Positions 8,667 to 18,138 of a DNA stretch of 64,000 nt are shown piece by piece. The stretch comes from an uncultured Caulobacteraceae bacterium (GTDB lineage: Bacteria > Pseudomonadota > Alphaproteobacteria > Caulobacterales > Caulobacteraceae): contig CAKZPF010000010.1 of NCBI GenBank assembly GCA_937138625.1, positions 1 through 64,000 of the forward strand, given 5' to 3'. How positions within the stretch are numbered: position 1 is the first letter of the stretch; the number at the start of each line of letters is the position of its first letter. The notes beneath the pieces were generated by a model. That model saw only the letters and a list, made by a program, of their open reading frames with translations, had not been told where the DNA came from and did no database searches. The position numbers and the translations under genes were made by a program.

Positions 8667-9350
8667 ATGGGCCACATCAATACCACTGACACCATCGTCA
8701 CGCCGCCACTCGCCCACCACCCCCTTTTCGATCAAGAGGTTCACCCGCCACAAGAGCCCTTGCACACCTTTGTGCGCACAAAAGACGCCAACCGTGACGG
8801 CACGCCCGAGGTCAACACCATCAGATTTTACAAAACCGAGACCGGATATTCAGTGGTAGAGGCTGTTGAGGCCAAATATTCCGATAATTCGCGCGAAGGG
8901 GTTTATCAGTTCGCCCATATCCACACCCAAGACCGCGAGCACCACACCGTCACCACCTATGGTCTGACAAAAGGTGGCCCGTCGCTGATCGAAGAACAGA
9001 AGTATGGGACGGATTATGGTGAAAATGGCAAATATATTTATCTGAACGAACAGTTCATCGATGTGGATGGGGACACGTTCCTCGATTACACGTCTTATGC
9101 TTACAGCATCGAAACCCAACGCGTGGAATGGGTGGAAATCATGCTGGGAAGCCAGACATCGCAATGGGCACTGCAGGACCAGATGGAGCTGATCCTAAAG
9201 GGCAAGGACCCCATCTATAGCCACGCTTATATCGACCCCGACAGCGGGGAACCTCGGGAAGGGGTGCAATTTTACCAACATCCGATCAATCTTGCTCCTG
9301 GAACAGATGCCCGCACCATAACGATTCGGCTGGAAGATTTCCTGAAATAG
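8667..9350 (+). CDS. Orphan protein with D-x-N-x-D-G loops
   Basis: 227 aa, no signal peptide and no membrane helix. Two acidic loops resemble the calcium loops of EF-hand, dockerin or FG-GAP repeats: DANRDGTPEVN at residues ~39-49 and DVDGDTFLDY at ~132-141. The remainder is mostly beta-like, with many aromatic and charged residues. No family recognised. The gene stands alone between a terminator and the convergent dxs. Similar single loops occur in the orphans at 22.6 and 56.2 kb, which suggests a loosely related group. Function unknown; it may be exported by a route that needs no Sec signal, or act in the cytoplasm. Confidence 0.6.
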   Translation: MGHINTTDTIVTPPLAHHPLFDQEVHPPQEPLHTFVRTKDANRDGTPEVNTIRFYKTETGYSVVEAVEAKYSDNSREGVYQFAHIHTQDREHHTVTTYGLTKGGPSLIEEQKYGTDYGENGKYIYLNEQFIDVDGDTFLDYTSYAYSIETQRVEWVEIMLGSQTSQWALQDQMELILKGKDPIYSHAYIDPDSGEPREGVQFYQHPINLAPGTDARTITIRLEDFLK

Positions 9351-9376
9351 GCCCCCAAAGGCCTTTATTGGAGAGA

Positions 9377-11299
9377 CTAAGCCGTCACCAAGCCGCGGGC
9401 GGCGGCGGGCATAATGGCCAAAACCGTGCGCACGATGCCGTCAGCATCCAGCCCGGCCTCGGCGTACATGGCCTCGGGGCTGTCTTGATCTTGGAAGCGA
9501 TCCGGCAAGGTCAAGGTGCGAATGCGCAACCCAGTGTCCAAGGCCCCCTCGGCAGCCAGATACTGCAATACATAAGCTCCAAAACCACCCATGGCGCCCT
9601 CTTCGATGGTCAGGACGGCTTTGTGGTGGTGCACCAACTGTTTTAACAAATCTGTATCAAGCGGCTTGGCAAAGCGCATATCCGCCACCGTCACGCCCAG
9701 CCCATGACCGTCCAAGGCCTCGGCCGCGGCTTGGCACGCGCTCAGCCGTCCGCCAAAATTCAACAGCGCCACATCCTCGCCTTGGCGCAGCACGCGTCCC
9801 TTGCCGATCTCAAGGGGACTGACGGCCTCCGGCATCTCTAGACCCAGGCCCGCGCCGCGCGGATAGCGAAAGGCAATGGGCCCGTCATCATATTGTGTGG
9901 CGGTGGCCACCATGCGCCGAAGCTCCAGCTCGTCGCCCGCGGCCATCACCACCATATTGGGCAAAGCCCCCATATAGCCGATATCAAAACTGCCCGCGTG
10001 GGTCGGCCCATCAGCCCCCACCAGGCCCGCGCGGTCAATGGCAAAGCGCACAGGCAAGTTTTGGATGGCCACATCGTGCACCACCTGATCATAGCCGCGC
10101 TGCAGGAATGTGGAATATATGGCCGCAAATGGCTTCAGGCCTTCGGCCGCCAAACCGGCCGCAAAGGTCACGGCGTGCTGTTCAGCTATGCCCACATCAA
10201 AACAGCGATCCGGAAAGGCCTGGGCGAATTGGTCAAGGCCCGTGCCCGACGGCATGGCTGCCGTTACCGCCACAACATCGCCATCTTGTTTCGCCTGCGA
10301 AATTAATTCGGAAGCAAAGACTGAGGTATAGCTGGGCGCCCCGCCGCTGGACTTTTTCTGTTGGCCGGTTTCCACATCAAATTTGGCCACGCCATGATAT
10401 TTATCGGCGGCGGCCTCGGCTGGGCCATAGCCTTTGCCCTTTTGGGTCACCACATGCACCAACACCGGCCCATCGGCGTAATCTTTGACGTTTTCCAAAA
10501 TCGGCACCAGATGATCGAGATTATGACCATCAATAGGGCCGACATAGTAAAAACCCATTTCCTCAAACCACGCCCCACCGGTGGCCATGGCGCGGGTGAA
10601 CTCTTCGGTTTTGCGCGCCGCTTCTTTGACGGACCGGGGCATGTTTTCGATCATCTTTTTGGCAGCGCGGCGAAGCGATGTATATTTCTGCCCCGAAACA
10701 AGCTTGGCCAAATAACCACTCATTGCGCCCGTTGGCGGCGCAATGGACATGTCGTTGTCGTTCAAAATCACGGTCAGGCGTGATTTCAGGTGCCCGGCAT
10801 TGTTCAAGGCCTCATAGGCCATGCCAGCCGACAAGGCCCCGTCACCAATCACGGCCACGACACGGTTGTCCGCGCCCTTCAGATCCCGCCCCACGGCAAA
10901 GCCCAGACCGGCGGAAATCGAGGTCGAGGCATGCGCCGCCCCAAAGGGGTCATAGGCACTTTCCGCCCGTTTGGTGAAACCCGAGAGCCCGCCGCCCTGG
11001 CGCAAGGTGCGGATGCGATCCCGACGCCCGGTCAGGATTTTGTGCGGATAAGCCTGATGCCCCACATCCCAGATCAAAACGTCTTTGGGGGTTTCGAAAA
11101 CGTGATGCAACGCCACCGTCAGCTCCACCACCCCCAGGCCCGCGCCCAAATGTCCGCCTGTACTGGACACGGCGTCGATGGTTTCGGTGCGCAGCTCATC
11201 AGCCAATTGCCGCAGGCCATCCAAATCCAGCGTCCGCGTGTCTGCGGGCGTTTGAATGGTGTCCAACAGGGGTGTGGTGCTTGCGTGTGTCTCTGACAT
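9377..11299 (-). CDS. dxs: 1-deoxy-D-xylulose-5-phosphate synthase
   Basis: 640 aa. ThDP enzyme that condenses pyruvate with glyceraldehyde-3-phosphate, the first step of the MEP isoprenoid pathway. Seen are the N-terminal [11 protein letters not shown] and [12 protein letters not shown] motifs, the ThDP motif [17 protein letters not shown], and the transketolase-type C-terminal half with [15 protein letters not shown] 11299 is chosen because AAGAGATGG precedes it; an ATG two codons upstream (11305) is also possible. It is the last gene of a minus-strand run histidine phosphatase-xseB-ispA-dxs, an order common in proteobacteria. Confidence 0.96.
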   Translation of the reverse strand: MSETHASTTPLLDTIQTPADTRTLDLDGLRQLADELRTETIDAVSSTGGHLGAGLGVVELTVALHHVFETPKDVLIWDVGHQAYPHKILTGRRDRIRTLRQGGGLSGFTKRAESAYDPFGAAHASTSISAGLGFAVGRDLKGADNRVVAVIGDGALSAGMAYEALNNAGHLKSRLTVILNDNDMSIAPPTGAMSGYLAKLVSGQKYTSLRRAAKKMIENMPRSVKEAARKTEEFTRAMATGGAWFEEMGFYYVGPIDGHNLDHLVPILENVKDYADGPVLVHVVTQKGKGYGPAEAAADKYHGVAKFDVETGQQKKSSGGAPSYTSVFASELISQAKQDGDVVAVTAAMPSGTGLDQFAQAFPDRCFDVGIAEQHAVTFAAGLAAEGLKPFAAIYSTFLQRGYDQVVHDVAIQNLPVRFAIDRAGLVGADGPTHAGSFDIGYMGALPNMVVMAAGDELELRRMVATATQYDDGPIAFRYPRGAGLGLEMPEAVSPLEIGKGRVLRQGEDVALLNFGGRLSACQAAAEALDGHGLGVTVADMRFAKPLDTDLLKQLVHHHKAVLTIEEGAMGGFGAYVLQYLAAEGALDTGLRIRTLTLPDRFQDQDSPEAMYAEAGLDADGIVRTVLAIMPAAARGLVTA

Positions 11300-11368
11300 G
11301 GCCATCTCTTGATGGGTTAACCTCTTACCGGCTCTGGCGTCAAAGGCCAAGCCCACCGGTGCGGTTTT

Positions 11369-12268
11369 CTAAAAATCCCGATCCAAAACAAAATCCACCG
11401 CCTCGCACAGCACCCGGCGATGTTCGCCAAAAATGCTCAGATAATCCTTGGCTTGGTCCGCCAGAACGGTCATGCGCGATTTGGCTTCGTCCAACCCCAG
11501 CAAGGTGACAAAATTGGCTTTGCCTTTGTTGACGTCTTTCTGGGTGGCCTTGCCGACATGTTTGGGGTCGCCCTCGGCATCCAGAATGTCATCGGCGATC
11601 TGGTAAGCCAGGCCCAGATTCTGCGCATAGCCCAACAGGGCGTTGCGCTCGGCCTCTTCAGCCAGGCTCATCAGGATTGGGCCTTCAAAGCAAAAATTGA
11701 TAATGGCGCCGGTTTTCATGCGCTGCATACGGGCCACCAGCCCCAAGTCTGCCTCCAGCGGTCCCATATCAATCATCTGGCCGCCGACCATGCCCATGGC
11801 CCCGGCCGCCTGGGCCAAGCGCTGACACAAGGCCGCGCGCACCGCATCACTTTCATGGGTGTCTTCATGGGCCAGAATTTCAAAGGCCATGGCCTGCAAA
11901 GCGTCACCGGCCAAAATGGCCGTGGCCTCACCGTATTCCACATGCACTGTGGGCTGGCCCCGGCGCAGCTCATCGTCATCCATGGCCGGCAGATCGTCGT
12001 GAATCAAGGAATAGGCATGCAGGCACTCAACGGCGGCCGCGCCACGCAAGGCTGATCGGGCATCAATCTCCAGCAATCGGCCCGCTTCAATAAAGAAAAA
12101 TGGCCGCATGCGTTTGCCAGGGCCCAGGGCGGCATAGCGCATGGCCTCCAACAAGCGGCCCTCGGGCCCATCCACCGGGGGCAGCAAGGCATCCAGTGCC
12201 ACCGTGACCATGTCGGCGGCTTGATCCAGCCGCTCGGCAAAGGTTTCGCGAGGTTCACCGTTAGTCAA
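11369..12268 (-). CDS. ispA: Farnesyl/geranyl diphosphate synthase
   Basis: 299 aa when started at TTG 12268, which overlaps the xseB stop and has GAGG eight bases before it; an ATG at 12307 inside xseB would add 13 residues. Short-chain trans-prenyl synthase. Both aspartate-rich motifs are present: DDLPAMDDDE (first Asp-rich) and QIADDILDAEGD (second). GKRMRP is the isopentenyl-diphosphate-binding site. It supplies prenyl diphosphates for quinones and undecaprenyl-type carriers. The coupled neighbours xseB and dxs agree with this call. Confidence 0.93.
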   Translation of the reverse strand: MTNGEPRETFAERLDQAADMVTVALDALLPPVDGPEGRLLEAMRYAALGPGKRMRPFFFIEAGRLLEIDARSALRGAAAVECLHAYSLIHDDLPAMDDDELRRGQPTVHVEYGEATAILAGDALQAMAFEILAHEDTHESDAVRAALCQRLAQAAGAMGMVGGQMIDMGPLEADLGLVARMQRMKTGAIINFCFEGPILMSLAEEAERNALLGYAQNLGLAYQIADDILDAEGDPKHVGKATQKDVNKGKANFVTLLGLDEAKSRMTVLADQAKDYLSIFGEHRRVLCEAVDFVLDRDF

Positions 12269-12524
12269 ACGCGGCCGCCTCGGTCCCGGTAGGTTGCCCC
12301 TCGGCATTGACCACCAATTTTTCTACTTTCAATTCGGCTTCGCGCAGCTTGGCCTCGCAATGGGCTCGCAAGGCGGCCCCGCGCTCATAAAGCTGGATGC
12401 TGTCCTCAAGCGGCACCTGGCCACTTTCCAGTTTGTTGACCACGGTTTCAAGCTCGGCCATGGCGGCCTCAAAGCTCAGGGTTTTTACATCAGGCGCGGG
12501 TGCGGTGTCAGGGGTCTGTGTCAT
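12261..12524 (-). CDS. xseB: Exodeoxyribonuclease VII small subunit
   Basis: 87 aa, normal size. The core SFEAAMAELETVVNKLESG and the LYERGAAL segment are diagnostic of XseB. It works with XseA, which is not in this window, to degrade single-stranded DNA. Its 3' end overlaps the probable TTG start of ispA, so the two are translationally coupled. Confidence 0.95.
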   Translation of the reverse strand: MTQTPDTAPAPDVKTLSFEAAMAELETVVNKLESGQVPLEDSIQLYERGAALRAHCEAKLREAELKVEKLVVNAEGQPTGTEAAAFD

Positions 12525-12564
12525 GCCCTAGCCTTAGCCGAGGGCACGCCAAGACGCAAGCGGA

Positions 12565-13260
12565 TCAGGAGCCCCCGGGCTGCGGCGGAGACATGTCTTC
12601 TACACCCGCTGCCCGAGGCTCGAACAGTCGCACCGCCCAATGCTTGAAGCCGCCATCGTCCGTGCAGGCCCAGCCCAGTTTTTTCAGCTCTTGCCCGATC
12701 ATGCGGTTAAACCAGCCATGGGCCACCAGCATGACAACCTGATCGTTTTTCACTTCTGCCAGCAGGCGCTCGGCAGCCTGACGGGCACGCAGACGGGCAT
12801 CACGTGCCGTCTCGCCATCACCGTGCCCCCCCAGCATCCAATTCACACGGGCCACAGCGCCCCAGATGCGCGGCATCAAACGAAACCAATTGGGCATATT
12901 GGGCGGCGGCAAGGGCGCTTCGATAAAGACCACATCAGACTGCACTGGCCGACCCGAAGCCGCTTGGGCGGCCGTTTCTTGGCTGCGCAACAGGGTGCTG
13001 CAATAAATTACATCCGCCTGTTCCGCAAAGGCCAGAAATCGTGCGGGCGGTTGGCGCGTGGCGTCAAGGCCCACGGTGTCATACTGCCCCCACCACTGCC
13101 GATAGCCTTCGGCGCTCAGCCAGACGGTGCGGCTGAGGGCGGATTTACCATGCCGCGCCAATAAGATTGAACCGGGCTTCACCTGAGGAACGTTACGGAC
13201 ACGTCGACGCCAAAATGCCTTAGACCCCAGACCAGACCGCAACCTTTGACGCAATGGCAT
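12565..13260 (-). CDS. Histidine phosphatase (phosphoglycerate mutase-like)
   Basis: 231 aa from ATG 13260; upstream ATGs (13299, 13431) are possible but would add a tail poor in conservation. The phosphohistidine motif is LLARHGKS, about 33 residues in, and a second core His lies in MLVAHGWFNRMI. The middle is long and Trp-rich (YRQWWGQYD). This superfamily removes phosphate from diverse substrates; the substrate cannot be told here. It lies 40 bases upstream of xseB on the same strand and may be the first gene of that run. Confidence 0.75.
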   Translation of the reverse strand: MPLRQRLRSGLGSKAFWRRRVRNVPQVKPGSILLARHGKSALSRTVWLSAEGYRQWWGQYDTVGLDATRQPPARFLAFAEQADVIYCSTLLRSQETAAQAASGRPVQSDVVFIEAPLPPPNMPNWFRLMPRIWGAVARVNWMLGGHGDGETARDARLRARQAAERLLAEVKNDQVVMLVAHGWFNRMIGQELKKLGWACTDDGGFKHWAVRLFEPRAAGVEDMSPPQPGGS

Positions 13261-13496
13261 GGCCACGACCGTTTCCGGCTTGGGGTCTTCAGATCCCATC
13301 TCAGAGGTTCGTGCCGCCTGCGCCCACATTGGCGGCATGTTAGCCGCCTGCCCCCACGGGCACAAGATCAGAACCCTACAACCCGTGGGTGTTTTTTGCC
13401 CCCTCTTGAGGTTTTGGGCGAGTTCCGCCATGGTTTGCGCTGCGTTTGACTCGGGGCCTTACTGATTTGCCCCTTCAGCAACAGGAGAACACCCAC

Positions 13497-14651
13497 ATGG
13501 CGTCGCCGTCCTCATCCCGTTTTTTGTTCGTCCGTACTCTGAAGCATATGGCGGTGGCCATGCTGTGTGGCGCTGTGGCCGTCACGGCTGGTTTTGAAAC
13601 CGCGCAAGCCGCCAGCGGCGCCAAAGCGTCAGCTGAACAGCAAGAGGGCAAAAAAGGCAAAAAGCTCTCTCGCGAGACCTTGTTGCGCCGCGGTATGGAA
13701 GCTGCACCCAAAGCCATCGAGCTTGCGGGCCTTCAGTATTGCGAACCGGATACGGCCATTGAATTGGGCAAACTGCCCGACAAAAGCCGCGCCTATGAAA
13801 TCAACTGTAAAAACGATGATGGCTGGATTGTGATCATCGCCGCTGACGGCCAATCAGCATCCCACACCGATTGTGTCCGTGCCAAGGCCCAGGGCGTGAA
13901 TTGCGCGCTGCCGGGCAATGAGAATACTCACAAAATGATGCAGCCGTTTGTGACCGCCATCGGCGAGCGCTGCAACGTCACCGATGCCAATTTCCGTGGC
14001 ATGAACCCGCAAGACGGCGAAAACTTTGTAGAAATCGGCTGTGAAGGCCGCAATATGAGCTTTATTCTGGGTGCCAAACCAGACCGCCTGCGCGCCATTG
14101 ACTGCATCACCGCCCAGGCCATGGGTATCCCTTGTGAAATGATCGCCGAAGGGGCCGTAGCCAATGCGCAGATGGACATCTACCAAGGTGTGTTGAACCG
14201 TGCCGGCAAAGACAGCTGCGAAGTGACCAAGGGCCGCATCATTGGCGTTTCAAATGAAACCGGTGAAACCATTTACGAGTTCGCCTGCCAAAACCGCAAC
14301 AGCAGCTGGTTGATCGGGGCCAGCAGCAACCCTGAAAATCCCACCCGGATTTTTGACTGCTTGTCGGCACAAACCGTGTTCAGCACACAGTGCGAGTTTT
14401 CAACTCAGGAACAGCTCTATACCGACTATACGGCCTTTATGACCGCCAACAACGAGCCTTGCACCGTCACCAAAGCCGAGCTGTTGGGCAAAACCGGTGC
14501 GGGCCTTGAGATTCGTGAATTCGCCTGTCAGGGGAAACCTGGCTATATGGTGATCATGGAAGACGACAAAGAAACCGCCAAGCGCATCTTTAAATGCGCG
14601 GATGCCACCAACATTGGCGGTGGCTGCCGCATGCCGGAAAATCAAGGCTAA
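13497..14651 (+). CDS. Exported protein of four 4-cysteine repeats
   Basis: 384 aa from ATG 13497 (AGGAG site 8 bases upstream). Signal peptide within residues 1-38, cleaved near TAQAA; a Lys/Glu-rich stretch follows (44-65). The rest is four tandem repeats of ~80 residues, each with four Cys: 82/104/126/136, 159/182/203/213, 241/264/288/299 and 322/344/367/377. Each repeat has the pattern C(E/N)xT or similar, then EIxC or EFAC, then a hydrophobic strand (WIVIIAADG, MSFILGA, SWLIGAS, YMVIMED), then DC...C. Sixteen Cys in the mature part suggest eight disulphides in the periplasm. No enzyme motif is seen. It is monocistronic and closed by a strong terminator. Confidence 0.8.
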   Translation: MASPSSSRFLFVRTLKHMAVAMLCGAVAVTAGFETAQAASGAKASAEQQEGKKGKKLSRETLLRRGMEAAPKAIELAGLQYCEPDTAIELGKLPDKSRAYEINCKNDDGWIVIIAADGQSASHTDCVRAKAQGVNCALPGNENTHKMMQPFVTAIGERCNVTDANFRGMNPQDGENFVEIGCEGRNMSFILGAKPDRLRAIDCITAQAMGIPCEMIAEGAVANAQMDIYQGVLNRAGKDSCEVTKGRIIGVSNETGETIYEFACQNRNSSWLIGASSNPENPTRIFDCLSAQTVFSTQCEFSTQEQLYTDYTAFMTANNEPCTVTKAELLGKTGAGLEIREFACQGKPGYMVIMEDDKETAKRIFKCADATNIGGGCRMPENQG

Positions 14652-14680
14652 CGGCAAACGCCTACGCTGATAAAACCCAA

Positions 14681-14710
14681 AGCCCCCGTCATCGAACGGG
14701 GGCTTTTTTT
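14681..14710 (+). terminator. Rho-independent terminator
   Basis: Nine-base perfect stem AGCCCCCGT / ACGGGGGCT with loop CATCGA, followed by a T run. It ends transcription of the four-repeat cysteine protein. Confidence 0.9.
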
Positions 14711-14748
14711 ATGAATAAAGACGGGCGTCGACCATTGGCCGTCTGTCG

Positions 14749-16299
14749 CTACTCCAACGCCACTTCGATCAAGCGCGGGCCCTTTTGCGCCATGGCCGAT
14801 TGGATGTGGGCATCCAGGCTGGCGGCATCATGGGCACGGCTGGCCTCAAGGCCAAAGCCTTCGGCGATCTTCAGCCAGTCCATGCGCGGGTTATCGATCT
14901 GCAACAGGGCCTCGGCGGCTGGGCCAGGCTCGCCCGCGCCGGTACGGCCCAGTTCAATGTTCAAAATGCGATAGGCGTGATTGGCAAAAACAATGGTCAG
15001 CACGTCCGCTTGCTCGCGGGCCATGGACCACAGGGTCTGCGGCATATACATCCCCGCCCCGTCCCCGGTCAGGGCCACAACCTTGCGATCGGGGCAAGCC
15101 AAGGCTGCACCCAAGGCCACGGGCAAGCCCTGACCAATGGCCCCACCGGTTAACATCAGCCACTCGTGGGGGGCCGCGTGCTGTGTGGTCATGTAACACG
15201 GCATCCCCGCCGTGACGGCATCGTCTGAAATCACCGCGCCCTCAGGCAGATGCTGGGCCAAAACCTGACCCACAGTGGCCGCGTTCCACTTCGGCCCTGG
15301 GCCGGACAGGTCTTGGCGAGGGATATCAACAGATTTCGGCGCGCCTAGGGCCTCGGCCAGGTCCGCCAAGGCCTGCGGGCCACCGGCCCCCACATCGGCC
15401 AGGGTCATGACCTCGGCCCCCTCAGGGGTCAGCACGCTTGGTTTGCCGGGATAGGCAAAAAACGACACTGGCGGCACGGTTTCACACAGAACCAACAGAT
15501 CAGTGCCCGCCAAATCTTCGACGGCCTGTTCGGAAAAATACTTCATGCGGTCGGGGGCAAAGCGCCCGGCTCCACGGCTCAGCCGCCCAACAAAGCCATC
15601 GCACATCACCCGCACACCCACCGCGTTCAGGCGCGCCGCTGCCGCCAGACCATCATCCTGTGTGCTATGTCCGTTCAGCAATATCATGGGGGCTTTGGCC
15701 CCCTTGATGGCCTTGGCCACGGCCTCGATGGTCGCGCTCGCCACGGGTTTGGGCTGCGGGGTGGCGACAGGTTGCCCCACACCCGGGCTGTCGGCCCACA
15801 TGGTGTCGGCGGGCAAAATCAAGGTGGCGGACTGGCCCTGATGGGCGGCGGCCACAGCCTCGGCGGCCAGGGTCACGGCCTGGTCTGCGGTTTGGGCCGT
15901 GCGCACCCAACCCGAGACGGTCCCCGCCAAGGCGGCAATGTCCGAGGTCAGCGGCGCATCCAGTTTCAAATGATCGGTGGCGTGATCGCCCACCAAATTG
16001 ACAATGGGCGAGCGCGCTCGGCGGGCGTTGTGCAAATTGGCCATACCATTGCCCACGCCAGGGCCCAGGTGCAACAAGGTGGCCGCCGGCTTGCCGGCCA
16101 TGCGGCCATAGCCATCCGCCGCGCCCGTAACCACACCTTCGAACAAGGCCAGCACCGGCCGCACCCCCGGCGTGCGATCAAGCGCCGTGACCAACTGCAT
16201 TTCCGACGTGCCCGGATTGGCAAAACACATCTCGACGCCCGCGGCCTCTAGGGTGTGCATCAGGGCATCGGCGCCGGTGTAAAGCTCAGCTTGGCTCAT
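14749..16299 (-). CDS. ThDP enzyme, acetolactate-synthase / benzoylformate-decarboxylase type
   Basis: 516 aa with the three-domain layout of the ThDP decarboxylase superfamily. The catalytic Glu lies in VLALFEGVVTGAADGYGRM near residue 54, and the ThDP-Mg motif in ALTGDGAGMYMPQTLW ... FANHAYRI. It has no regulatory-subunit gene beside it and lies outside any ilv context, so it is unlikely to be the housekeeping acetolactate synthase. It is the last gene of the operon, 12 bases after the acyl-CoA ligase gene, so a role on the same substrate pathway is plausible. The substrate is unknown. Confidence 0.75.
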   Translation of the reverse strand: MSQAELYTGADALMHTLEAAGVEMCFANPGTSEMQLVTALDRTPGVRPVLALFEGVVTGAADGYGRMAGKPAATLLHLGPGVGNGMANLHNARRARSPIVNLVGDHATDHLKLDAPLTSDIAALAGTVSGWVRTAQTADQAVTLAAEAVAAAHQGQSATLILPADTMWADSPGVGQPVATPQPKPVASATIEAVAKAIKGAKAPMILLNGHSTQDDGLAAAARLNAVGVRVMCDGFVGRLSRGAGRFAPDRMKYFSEQAVEDLAGTDLLVLCETVPPVSFFAYPGKPSVLTPEGAEVMTLADVGAGGPQALADLAEALGAPKSVDIPRQDLSGPGPKWNAATVGQVLAQHLPEGAVISDDAVTAGMPCYMTTQHAAPHEWLMLTGGAIGQGLPVALGAALACPDRKVVALTGDGAGMYMPQTLWSMAREQADVLTIVFANHAYRILNIELGRTGAGEPGPAAEALLQIDNPRMDWLKIAEGFGLEASRAHDAASLDAHIQSAMAQKGPRLIEVALE

Positions 16300-16311
16300 G
16301 GTTGCCTCTTC

Positions 16312-18138
16312 TCATTTTTCTGCTGGTACACGCCAACACGGGCTGTCCGGCGCGTACAGGTGTGCGATCACATCCCCATGGCGATCCCGGGCGATGGCTT
16401 GGTTCAAATACCCCTTGTCGGTGATCTCGCCACACGCGGCATCGGGCGCGGCATCCAACACCATCACCCGGCCCACACGCTGGGCAGGGGGCTTGTGGGC
16501 GTTATAGCTCTGCAGGGCCTGGATCACCTGCTGCCGCACCGCGGGGTGGATGACATCGTGTGCGCCACACAGCGCGCGCAAGCGGTCATAATGGGGATAG
16601 ATCAAGACGCCAACGTCCGCCTGGTTTTCCCCACAGACAATTACGTCCCGCGCCAAACCATCGAGCGCACTGACCACCCCCACCCGCAAGGCGCCGGCGC
16701 TGACCCAAGTGCCGGTCTGCAGTTTGAAATCTTCTGACAAGCGTCCGGCAAACTTCAGGCCCTCGTCGGGGTGATCCGGGTCCACAAAGGTGACGGCATC
16801 GCCCAGCTTGTAAAACCCCTCATCGTCAAAGGCCGCCTTCGTGGCCTCGGGGTCGCCGACATAACCGGGCGTGACCTGGGGTCCCTTGACGCGCAGCTCG
16901 TATTTTCCCGCCACCGGCAGCAATTTCAATGTGGTGCCCGGCACGGGGCTGCCCAACATGCCCATGCGGTCATTGGGCCAGTGGACGTTGCACACCGTGG
17001 GCGCCGTTTCCGTCGCCCCATAACCTGCGGCAAAGGTGATGCGCTCGCCGGTGTGGCGCACGGCCACGGCCTGAATGCGGCGGTAAACGTCTTCACCCAA
17101 AGACGCACCACCATACTGCAAGATTTTCATATCTTTGAAAAAATTACGCGCCAGATCATCGTCCTGCTCAAGGGCGTCAGCCAACAAGGCAAAGGCCGCT
17201 GGCACCGCCAGATGATAGGTGGGCGCAATGTCTTTGAGGTTGCGCACCGTCTCGCCAAAGCCCTCGGGCGTGGGTTTGCCATGATCAATATAAAGACTGC
17301 CGCCCTGGGTGATCAGCATATGAAACACCGCATTGCCCCCAAGGGAATGGGACCACGGCAAGGCGTTGACCATGGTGATCGGCTGATCATCGGCAAAAAC
17401 GGCGCGGATTTGCGCGCCATTGGTGCACAGGTTGCCATGGGTGTTGATCACCACCTTGGGCTGCCCCGTCGAGCCCGAAGTCAGCAGATATTTGGCAGGA
17501 GTGTCATGATCGATCTGGGATGTGGCCTTGCTGACGGCATCGGTGGGCGTGGTAACCAGCAGATCCGCAAACGCCACCTGCCCCGCTTGTGGGCGATGGA
17601 CCGCCACCGTGCGTTCGGCCGGGTGGCCCAAATGGGCCAAGGCGGCGGCATAGCCCTCGCCATCCTCAAGGAAAATCCATTTCGGCTGCAAGCGATCATA
17701 GGCGGATTTCAGTTTACCAAATCCCGCCTGATGCCGCCCATATTGAGGCGTGACCGGGCAGATCGCACCGCCTGCGGCCATAGTGCCCATAATCATCTGA
17801 GCATGGGCCAAACTGTTGGCGGATAGACTGAGGACGCCATCGCTTTTCGAAAGTCCACGATCCAATAGCCCTTGCGCCACCGCTTGCACACTCTGCCAGC
17901 CGTCTTGATAGGTCAGCCGCCGCCAATCCTCGCCTTGACGTTCCGCGAGCCACAGCCGATCCGGTGCCGTCTCGGCCCAGTGCGCCAGGGGCTGCAACAG
18001 GGTTTTCGGTACCGGCGGCAAGGGCGCGGGATTTTGCAAAATGATCTCGCCCGTCTCCCGCCGCGTGACCGTCAGCTGACGCGGGCGATAGCCCGGCTCG
18101 CGGATGGGCGCGGTCTCTACGTCCAATACGGTCGTCAT
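16312..18138 (-). CDS. AMP-dependent acyl-CoA ligase, feruloyl-CoA synthase-like
   Basis: 608 aa. ANL-superfamily adenylation motifs are clear: the phosphate loop YLLTSGSTGQPKV, AAGYGATETAP and the hinge segment with YKLGDAVTF. The N-terminal block before the core (residues ~1-50) is typical of the feruloyl-CoA synthase branch rather than 4-coumarate ligases. It activates a carboxylic acid, possibly aromatic, as its CoA thioester. No hydratase-lyase or vanillin genes are nearby, so ferulate itself is not proven. Its start overlaps the dihydroorotase stop (ATGA), showing translational coupling. Confidence 0.75.
   Translation of the reverse strand: MTTVLDVETAPIREPGYRPRQLTVTRRETGEIILQNPAPLPPVPKTLLQPLAHWAETAPDRLWLAERQGEDWRRLTYQDGWQSVQAVAQGLLDRGLSKSDGVLSLSANSLAHAQMIMGTMAAGGAICPVTPQYGRHQAGFGKLKSAYDRLQPKWIFLEDGEGYAAALAHLGHPAERTVAVHRPQAGQVAFADLLVTTPTDAVSKATSQIDHDTPAKYLLTSGSTGQPKVVINTHGNLCTNGAQIRAVFADDQPITMVNALPWSHSLGGNAVFHMLITQGGSLYIDHGKPTPEGFGETVRNLKDIAPTYHLAVPAAFALLADALEQDDDLARNFFKDMKILQYGGASLGEDVYRRIQAVAVRHTGERITFAAGYGATETAPTVCNVHWPNDRMGMLGSPVPGTTLKLLPVAGKYELRVKGPQVTPGYVGDPEATKAAFDDEGFYKLGDAVTFVDPDHPDEGLKFAGRLSEDFKLQTGTWVSAGALRVGVVSALDGLARDVIVCGENQADVGVLIYPHYDRLRALCGAHDVIHPAVRQQVIQALQSYNAHKPPAQRVGRVMVLDAAPDAACGEITDKGYLNQAIARDRHGDVIAHLYAPDSPCWRVPAEK

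Noticed and set aside
14749-16299. Housekeeping acetolactate synthase ilvB
   Set aside because: No ilvH small subunit or ilv genes are near and the length is short; the broad superfamily label is safer.
16771-17826. Long plus-strand open frame (351 codons) inside the acyl-CoA ligase gene
   Set aside because: Antisense shadow of a GC-rich gene; His/Gly/Gln/Arg-rich translation without any motif.
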